9,465 nucleotides of DNA from Candidatus Bathycorpusculum fermentans (GTDB lineage: Archaea > Thermoproteota > Bathyarchaeia > Bathyarchaeales > Bathycorpusculaceae): positions 1-9,465 of the forward strand of contig WRGM01000117.1 in assembly GCA_009787175.1 (NCBI GenBank). Reading direction: 5' to 3'. The position numbers were made by a program, and so were the translations under genes. Positions 5,542-9,465 of this stretch are shown one piece after another (within the stretch, counting starts at the first letter, position 1; each line of letters starts with the position of its first letter). The notes under the pieces are model-generated. The model did no database searches. It was not told where the DNA came from and saw only the letters and a list, made by a program, of their open reading frames with translations.

Positions 5542-6579
5542 TTGGTTGATTCTTTGGATCTTAAGCGGGAGCATACACCTGTTGTAACACCTGTTACAAC
5601 TGTTACTGGTCCTCAGAGTCGAAATTTGGGATATTCAGTAGAAGATAGGATTTGTCATGTTATTGATGCCTCAGAAATTGAGTTGAAACCCTCTGAGATT
5701 GCGCGTAAAATCCATGCGCCACATAAACCTACGGCTGGACAATACACCTCAGTACGTGTTATTTGCGCTCGGCTACTTCAAAGGGGTTTGGTAATTCAAC
5801 CCTACCCCGGAACGTATTGCAGTAAAATCACGTACGGTGTGCGGTTTGTACCATTAATGCTACACAACGTTAGGCTGCATAGTAATTTGTGTGTGGATGT
5901 AAAGTCTGATGTTATTGTTGAGGTGGTGGGCGGGGTGTCAGTGAGGGCGATTTTTGGAAGTGAACGCAAAAAGGTTAGTGGTGTGATTAGTTGTGATGCG
6001 GGGATGAGCTGCGATGCCTGTTTATTTGCTGTTAATCGTTGGTTTGAGCTTGTTGAGGGCAAGCTTGGTTTTTGTCTAAATGATTTGGTGGTTACTACGT
6101 GGGAGCTTAACAAGGATCATGCTGGGGTTCGTATTGATGGGATTCAGTGTGTCACTAAGCGTGATCTTTATGGTATGATTGAGCGCACCTATCAAAAGGA
6201 GGAGGGTTTAGTGCGTAAGGAGTGGAAGGTTTCTACGCCTATGTCTTTGAACAAGTTTGAGGAAGCAGTCTCTAAGGGGTTGGCGGGGATGGAGAAAGCA
6301 CAGGATATCAAAGATTTGAAGGCTGAGGTTCGGGGTGTGTGGGAGGCTTTAAAATACAATAATAGTCGCATGTTGGAGTTGGGGCGGTTTGTTGAGGCTG
6401 TTTCTAAGAGTCAAATAAGTATGGTTGAGCGGATTGTGGATTTAGCGAAGGGCCTAATTACGTTAAGTAATTCTGTTAGCAAGTTGGTTGAGGTTTTAGC
6501 TGGAAACCAAACTACTCTTGATAAATCCAAAGTTTCAAAACCTAAGGGTGAGGTTGACGGTTTTGAGTATGTACGATAA
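5542..6579 (+). CDS. Unrecognised 345-aa protein: winged-helix-like N-terminus, coiled-coil C-terminus
   Basis: I do not recognise a named family. The first 25 residues are low-complexity, with a Thr-Pro-Val run (TPVVTPVTTVTGP). Residues 32-95 look like a winged helix-turn-helix: a first helix (VEDRICHVIDAS), LKPSEIARKIH, a recognition helix (SVRVICARLLQRGLV) and a wing (QPYPGTYC). The middle (about 100-230) is a probable alpha/beta domain with Cys151, Cys157, Cys160 and Cys178, which could bind a metal. The C-terminal part (235-320) is helical and coiled-coil-like, and contains an internal repeat: FEEAVSKGLAGM (239-250) versus FVEAVSKSQISM (283-294). The start is probably TTG 5542; no strong ribosome-binding site is present. 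DNA-binding plus oligomerisation suggests a regulator or a partition/replication factor of the element. Codons are strongly G+T-biased, unlike virB4. A decayed copy lies at 9226-9396. Confidence 0.65.
   Translation: MVDSLDLKREHTPVVTPVTTVTGPQSRNLGYSVEDRICHVIDASEIELKPSEIARKIHAPHKPTAGQYTSVRVICARLLQRGLVIQPYPGTYCSKITYGVRFVPLMLHNVRLHSNLCVDVKSDVIVEVVGGVSVRAIFGSERKKVSGVISCDAGMSCDACLFAVNRWFELVEGKLGFCLNDLVVTTWELNKDHAGVRIDGIQCVTKRDLYGMIERTYQKEEGLVRKEWKVSTPMSLNKFEEAVSKGLAGMEKAQDIKDLKAEVRGVWEALKYNNSRMLELGRFVEAVSKSQISMVERIVDLAKGLITLSNSVSKLVEVLAGNQTTLDKSKVSKPKGEVDGFEYVR
5581..5600. repeat. Perfect 8-bp palindrome inside the 5' end of the 345-aa gene
   Basis: GTTGTAAC (5581-5588) and GTTACAAC (5593-5600) are exact inverted copies around ACCT. 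ACACCTGTT also occurs twice in direct orientation (5575-5583 and 5587-5595). The site lies within the codons for the Thr-Pro-Val run about 40 bases after the start. The core TGTAAC-N4-GTTACA recurs at 9423-9438 near a degraded copy of the same gene. It could be an operator bound by the gene's own product. Confidence 0.5.
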
Positions 6580-6632
6580 GTAAAAGAAAAAGGCAAGAAA
6601 GAAATAACAAGAAAAACAATAACTAAATTATG

Positions 6633-6638
6633 AAGGTG
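6633..6638 (+). promoter_or_regulatory. Shine-Dalgarno site of the nitroreductase gene
   Basis: AAGGTG ends 7 bases before ATG 6646 and supports that start. The preceding 50 bases are A-rich; no convincing TATA box was found, so the gene may be read through from the 345-aa gene 66 bases upstream. Confidence 0.55.
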
Positions 6639-6645
6639 TATCTTT

Positions 6646-7158
6646 ATGGTTATTAAGGCAATTAGAGACAGAAAGTCTATTCGCAACTATGTATCCAAAG
6701 CAATTGTGTCTGAGGGGCAAATTAAAGAGCTTTTAGAAGCGGCAATGTTGGCACCCTCAGCCTGCAATAGCCGTCCGTGGGAGTTTATTGTGGTGCAAAA
6801 TCGAGAAAAACTTGAGGAAATCACCAAAATTCATCCCTATACACAAATGCTCACAACAGCGAGCTGCGCGATACTTGTGTGTGCGGATTTGAATCTGCAA
6901 AGCGGTGTATCAGAAGGGTTTTTTCCGCAGGATTGTGGGGCTGCAACACAAAACATACTCTTACAAGCAACTGAATTAGGTTTGGGCACTTGCTGGTGCG
7001 GCATATATCCAAAAGAAGACAAAGTGAGGGCATTTCGCAATTTGTTTGACTTACCCGATAATGTTGTTCCGTTTTGTGTTATTGCTGTGGGTGTTCCTGA
7101 TGAGGAAATGGGTAGCCGTGGGTTTTATGAAGAAGGCAAAGTTAGATGGGTAAAATAA
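6646..7158 (+). CDS. Nitroreductase-family FMN-dependent oxidoreductase
   Basis: Members reduce nitro groups, quinones, flavins or related substrates with NAD(P)H, usually as FMN-bound homodimers in the cytoplasm. RDRKSIRNY (7-15) is the N-terminal FMN-phosphate binding block. LLEAAMLAPSACNSRPWEFIVV (29-50) is the conserved helix with the APSACNSRPW FMN-contact motif. The later block GAATQNILLQATELGLGTCWCG, followed by IYP, is the third family signature. At 170 aa it is a compact family member and looks complete. It lies 66 bases after the 345-aa gene on the same strand and converges on the abiE operon. The substrate cannot be predicted. It is probably a metabolic cargo gene or a host gene at the element's edge, with no visible link to transfer or restriction. 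Confidence 0.9.
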   Translation: MVIKAIRDRKSIRNYVSKAIVSEGQIKELLEAAMLAPSACNSRPWEFIVVQNREKLEEITKIHPYTQMLTTASCAILVCADLNLQSGVSEGFFPQDCGAATQNILLQATELGLGTCWCGIYPKEDKVRAFRNLFDLPDNVVPFCVIAVGVPDEEMGSRGFYEEGKVRWVK

Positions 7159-7197
7159 CCGTGATAGCAAAAAATTAAACCGTTAACTTTGCATTTT

Positions 7198-7222
7198 GTT
7201 TGGCTCGTTTTGCGAGTTAAAC
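7198..7222 (+). terminator. Stem-loop 40 bases after the nitroreductase
   Basis: GTTTGGCTCG pairs with CGAGTTAAAC around the loop TTTTG. It gives ten consecutive pairs in RNA, two of them G-U. The G-U pairs break the palindrome at DNA level but not in a plus-strand transcript, which points to an RNA function on that strand. It is a likely 3' end or stabiliser for the nitroreductase message. No long T-tract follows. Confidence 0.4.
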
Positions 7223-7245
7223 GACCTAATATTTCCAAAAAAAGG

Positions 7246-7272
7246 AAAAGTGCCAACACTGTCAGCACTTTT
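7246..7272. terminator. Perfect 8-bp inverted repeat, possible bidirectional terminator
   Basis: AAAAGTGC (7246-7253) and GCACTTTT (7265-7272) are exact inverted copies around an 11-base loop. Each strand ends its stem in four T residues, so it could act in both directions between the convergent genes. The A7 tract at 7237-7243 adds a T-run on the minus strand just past the stem. Confidence 0.45.
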
Positions 7273-7430
7273 AAGGGATAAAATAACTATTGATAAACAA
7301 CCATAACAAGTCTATATGATGCTCCAACAACCCTTGAAAACGACAGCCTTTATTTTCACTGCACTATCCTGTTAAAGCAAAGCCCTTAATTATTGAGCAT
7401 ACCAATAAAATAAGGCTACCACGCACAATT

Positions 7431-7448
7431 ATTAGCTAATCAGCTAAT
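7431..7448. terminator. Inverted repeat just past the abiEii stop
   Basis: ATTAGCT (7431-7437) and AGCTAAT (7442-7448) are perfect 7-bp arms around AATC. The repeat lies about 22 bases beyond the abiEii stop codon on the minus strand. On the plus strand it is followed by a T-rich run (7450-7459). It could end transcription or bind a protein. Confidence 0.35.
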
Positions 7449-7469
7449 TTACCTTTTTTAGAGCTTACC

Positions 7470-8264
7470 TTAGAATAGCAAGGTTGTTAAAGCGACTTTT
7501 GTTTCCGCAAGCATAACTTCTATAGACGGTAACGGTTCAGAACTTAATCTAGTAAGACCTACCTCCAAATGCGGCACAAGAAGCTCAACTAAATCTTTGG
7601 GAAACAGTTGCTCAACACCAACAAACCCAACATTTTTTGCCTCACACTTCCGTAGAAACATTTCTCTAACTTTAACGTAGTCACACTGCCTAGTTTTCAA
7701 AAGCTGCCAAACATCATAATAATCCTTAATTTTACCCCGCTCAACTAACGCCCGTATTTTCTCTGCCAAAATAGTCTCAAGACTATACACCTTCACCAAA
7801 TACGAAGGGTAATCAAACATTTGTGGAACCTCCTGCGTAATAACGTCTCCTAGAAATTTTTCTGTGGTAATTTCAATTTTAACAGTGTTTTTACAAACTG
7901 GTCCATTATACTGAAAGCGACTCTGAAGATAGGTTGAGCTTAAAAAAGGAGGCTTACTAAGAACTACAGAGATATCGCTCTCTTTAGCTATAATATTTGG
8001 AACATCATTGGCTAGAATTGGCGCAAGGTCTTCTAAGGTGTTTTTTCCAAGTAGGGTGAAATCTAGGTCTTCGGAGAGTCGCCATTGTCTGGGAAAATAA
8101 ACTTTGGAAAGTGCTGTGCCCCCTTTGAAGGCTAAACAGTTCGAAAGCCTACTGCTCGAACAGATGCCATAGAGTAACCAGCCTAAGACGTAGTCTTTCT
8201 CCACTAGGTCAAGGGGTAGTTTCTTTTCGCGGGCTGTTTTTCGTAGTTCTTGGGGTGTTATCAT
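7470..8264 (-). CDS. abiEii: AbiEii/AbiGii-family nucleotidyltransferase toxin
   Basis: AbiEii toxins are nucleotidyltransferase-fold proteins. With AbiEi they form an abortive-infection toxin-antitoxin system that stops growth on phage attack or loss of the element. Counting from GTG 8273 (267 aa), FKGGTALSKVYF (49-60) is the GG[TS] motif and RLSEDLDFTL (65-74) carries the paired aspartates D69 and D71. KIRALVERGKIKDYYDVWQL (172-191) is the conserved family motif with the KDYYD core. All key residues are present, so it looks active. I prefer ATG 8264 because it gives an ATGA overlap with the abiEi stop, the usual sign of translational coupling; GTG 8273 three codons earlier is the alternative. 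The gene is transcribed with abiEi from the right and faces the nitroreductase. Confidence 0.88.
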   Translation of the reverse strand: MITPQELRKTAREKKLPLDLVEKDYVLGWLLYGICSSSRLSNCLAFKGGTALSKVYFPRQWRLSEDLDFTLLGKNTLEDLAPILANDVPNIIAKESDISVVLSKPPFLSSTYLQSRFQYNGPVCKNTVKIEITTEKFLGDVITQEVPQMFDYPSYLVKVYSLETILAEKIRALVERGKIKDYYDVWQLLKTRQCDYVKVREMFLRKCEAKNVGFVGVEQLFPKDLVELLVPHLEVGLTRLSSEPLPSIEVMLAETKVALTTLLF

Positions 8265-9079
8265 GTTATCCACTTTGAAGGGTCAATTGTTACATTTATA
8301 ACTAGTTTCCATTTTTCTACTATGGTGCCTCTTTTTTTGAGGGAACAATCAAGCAAGGAATAACCTGATGAAAGGGGCAGCTTTGAGAGTGTCTCGAATA
8401 CTTTTTCAATACCTAGTATTTCTGAGAGGTAGCCTAGTCGTTTTAGGACGGTTTTGTTTCTGATTTTTTGGGCAAAGTTTACCAGTTTGGTTTGGTCTAT
8501 GTCGTTTTTGGCGAAGTATAAGGCTTTGGCTGCTTCTTCTATGCCGCCGCAGTGTTCGGGGTGGTCTAGGCAGTCGATTAGGGTTTTTTCTTTTGTGGAT
8601 ATGGTTATTTTTTTGTTTTCAATTGTTGTTTGTTCTGTTGCAAATATTTTGTGTGGGGGGATGGTGACGAATCGTATTTTGGTGTTGAGTATGGTTTTGG
8701 AGCTGCGGGGTTTGGTTGTTGCTATATAGGTTGTGTTGGGGGTTTGGTCTGTGAGGCCGTGGTAGTTTAGGGCGCTTGCGTAGGCGATGTAGTAGGGTTC
8801 AACAAGTACGGAGGCTAAGATAAAGCTGTGTAGGGTATAGTTGTCTGTGCCGTTTATGCCTGCGTTTAGGGGTGCTATTAGGTAGGTACCGTTTTTTATT
8901 TTTTGGATCCATTTTTTGCGTACTAGCCAGTCGAGTAGGTTTTTTGGGTTGTTGGTGTATTCTTTTAGGTCGTTGGTTGTAAAGATTGTTTTGCCTTTGT
9001 AGCTTAGGCTAGATAATACGTTAGCCTCTCGTTCTGACAACGTACGGCTATATGATGTAATCAATTTTCGTGCACACAC
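8261..9079 (-). CDS. abiEi: AbiEi-family antitoxin / winged-helix transcriptional regulator
   Basis: AbiEi proteins neutralise the AbiEii nucleotidyltransferase and repress their own operon through an N-terminal winged helix. The winged helix spans about residues 15-70, with LVRKKWIQKIKNGTYLIAP (52-70) forming the wing. The family block EPYYIAYASALNYHGLTDQT (94-113) is unmistakable. It is followed by STKEKTLIDCLDHPE (161-175) and a C-terminal domain to residue 272, the usual antitoxin length. The start used is GTG 9079. TTG 9064, six codons in, is possible, because the TATA box at 9094-9103 predicts transcription starting close to or inside the first codons, i.e. a leaderless or near-leaderless message. 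No Shine-Dalgarno site is visible. The gene order (antitoxin first, toxin second, overlapping) is standard. The coding strand of this gene is A+C-rich while abiEii is not. Confidence 0.85.
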   Translation of the reverse strand: MCARKLITSYSRTLSEREANVLSSLSYKGKTIFTTNDLKEYTNNPKNLLDWLVRKKWIQKIKNGTYLIAPLNAGINGTDNYTLHSFILASVLVEPYYIAYASALNYHGLTDQTPNTTYIATTKPRSSKTILNTKIRFVTIPPHKIFATEQTTIENKKITISTKEKTLIDCLDHPEHCGGIEEAAKALYFAKNDIDQTKLVNFAQKIRNKTVLKRLGYLSEILGIEKVFETLSKLPLSSGYSLLDCSLKKRGTIVEKWKLVINVTIDPSKWIT

Positions 9080-9093
9080 TCGAATATCATGAA

Positions 9094-9103
9094 AATATTA
9101 TAG
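9094..9103 (-). promoter_or_regulatory. TATA box of the abiE operon
   Basis: On the minus strand the sequence reads CTATAATATT. Its centre is about 20 bases before GTG 9079, so transcription would begin at or just after that codon, giving a leaderless or very short-leader transcript. A second TATA-like sequence, TTATAAAG at 9114-9121, could drive either strand. Confidence 0.45.
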
Positions 9104-9225
9104 TTTAAGATGCTTATAAAGTTAAACCTAACAACAACTTTAAAGATTCAAGGTTCAAACTTATCAACATGAACCTACTGAAGCGGTTAACACAAAATAA
9201 CGTAAAAACTACACGTATCCGCTAT

Positions 9226-9396
9226 ACCGGGATTGTGTGATAAACTTTAAATTTCAATAACAGTTGCATATTAAATTTTGTGCGATTTGTTGAAGCTGTT
9301 TCTAAGAATCAGCTAAGTTTAGTTGATCGTGTTGTGGATTTGGAGAAAGGGCTAGTTATGTTAAGCAGTTCTGTTGGCGAGAGTTTTCACCGATAG
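9226..9396 (+). pseudogene. Decayed partial copy of the 345-aa protein gene
   Basis: From 9283 the plus strand encodes RFVEAVSKNQLSLVDRVVDL and continues EKGLVMLSSSV. This aligns residue by residue with RFVEAVSKSQISMVERIVDL, AKGLITLSNSV (residues 282-312) of the protein at 5542-6579. Similarity continues upstream through NNSCILNF (parent NNSRMLEL) and TLNFNNS (parent ALKYNNS). Further upstream it crosses two in-frame stops (TGA 9238-9240, TAA 9241-9243) where the parent has TGG GAG. Downstream it diverges after SSSV and stops at TAG 9394-9396, about 33 codons short of the parent end. The stops, missing N-terminus and lack of a start mark it as a relic of a second family member. Confidence 0.75.
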
Positions 9397-9416
9397 GGAG
9401 ATAAAGGTGATTGTGA

Positions 9417-9438
9417 TAACCTTGTAACTAAGGTTACA
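9417..9438. repeat. Second copy of the TGTAAC-N4-GTTACA palindrome
   Basis: TGTAAC (9423-9428) and GTTACA (9433-9438) flank TAAG, matching exactly the core and spacing of the palindrome at 5583-5598. An overlapping inverted repeat TAACCTT (9417-9423) / AAGGTTA (9430-9436) also exists. It lies 26 bases after the stop of the gene remnant. Confidence 0.5.
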
Positions 9439-9465
9439 GTTATGGTGATATGCAAAAAGTGTTTG

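Larger units (their letters stand above)
7159..7469. other. Convergent intergenic region with three inverted repeats
   Basis: This is 311 bases between the nitroreductase stop and the abiEii stop, facing each other. It contains three stem-loops, listed separately, and an A7 tract (7237-7243) that reads as T7 on the minus strand and could end abiE transcription. A 19-codon frame from ATG at about 7319 has no ribosome-binding site and no recognisable product. I see no tRNA, no attachment-site repeat and no insertion-sequence end. Confidence 0.6.
9080..9465. other. Right-end stretch with promoter, gene remnant and palindrome
   Basis: No intact gene is seen here. The left part (9080-9125) carries the abiE promoter and a second TATA-like box. 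A 23-codon frame from ATG 9169 to TGA 9238 has no ribosome-binding site and runs into the gene remnant in the same frame. After the remnant, frame 1 is open from 9397 to the window edge and includes LVTKVTVM around the palindrome, resembling the Val-Thr run near the start of the 345-aa protein. The window ends too soon to tell whether another copy begins here. Confidence 0.5.

Noticed and set aside
8454..8729. Plus-strand open frame opposite abiEi
   Set aside because: It is antisense to a clear AbiEi coding region; its hydrophobic product reflects the G+T-rich plus strand.
9169..9240. 23-codon frame MNLLKRLTQNN... before the gene remnant
   Set aside because: It is short, has no ribosome-binding site, and is in the same frame as the degraded copy, so it is more likely part of the decayed region than a peptide gene.
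1..9465. CRISPR array, tRNA, rRNA or insertion-sequence ends
   Set aside because: I scanned for regularly spaced repeats, cloverleaf-like segments, and transposase motifs with terminal inverted repeats and found none. The only repeats are the paired palindromes and the remnant copy.

Overview
The window looks like part of an integrated or plasmid-borne mobile element from an archaeon. TATA-like boxes sit where archaeal promoters expect them (23-30 for ardA, 9094-9103 for abiE, possibly 832-839). Shine-Dalgarno sites (GGAGG, GAGGT, AAGGTG) precede several starts. The conjugation protein pair also resembles those of mesophilic archaea. A Bathyarchaeia-like host is my guess only; no rRNA or housekeeping marker is present to confirm it.

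Layout, left to right. (1) 83-736: an ArdA-type antirestriction protein behind its own promoter. (2) 737-1122: a non-coding stretch with two near-identical palindromes, a TATA-like box and T-tracts. (3) 1123-3674: a type IV secretion/conjugation pair. It comprises a PrgI/VirB3-like membrane protein with an extra beta-sandwich-like domain, then a VirB4 ATPase interrupted by a frameshift near 3155-3200. (4) 3766-5529: two overlapping DNA methyltransferases, one amino (N6-A or N4-C) type and one cytosine-C5 type. The C5 enzyme is broken or naturally split at 5257-5263. No restriction nuclease accompanies them. (5) 5542-6579: an unrecognised 345-aa protein with a winged-helix-like N-terminus and a C-terminal coiled coil, carrying a 20-bp palindrome at its 5' end. 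(6) 6646-7158: a small nitroreductase. (7) 7159-7469: a convergent intergenic region with three inverted repeats. (8) 7470-9079, minus strand: an AbiEi/AbiEii toxin-antitoxin pair. (9) 9080-9465: the abiE promoter, then a decayed partial copy of the 345-aa protein gene, then a second copy of the palindrome core found in the intact gene.

Read together, ArdA (blocks host type I enzymes), the two solitary methyltransferases (mask restriction sites) and AbiE (abortive infection / element maintenance) form a survival and anti-restriction cargo around the remains of a transfer module. The most original material is the 345-aa protein family. It has an internal repeat, a degraded second copy 2.8 kb away, and a shared TGTAAC-N4-GTTACA palindrome at both loci. 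Also notable are abrupt reversals of G+T versus A+C bias inside genes and operons that do not change strand. The two frameshifts may be real decay or assembly errors; the raw reads would decide.
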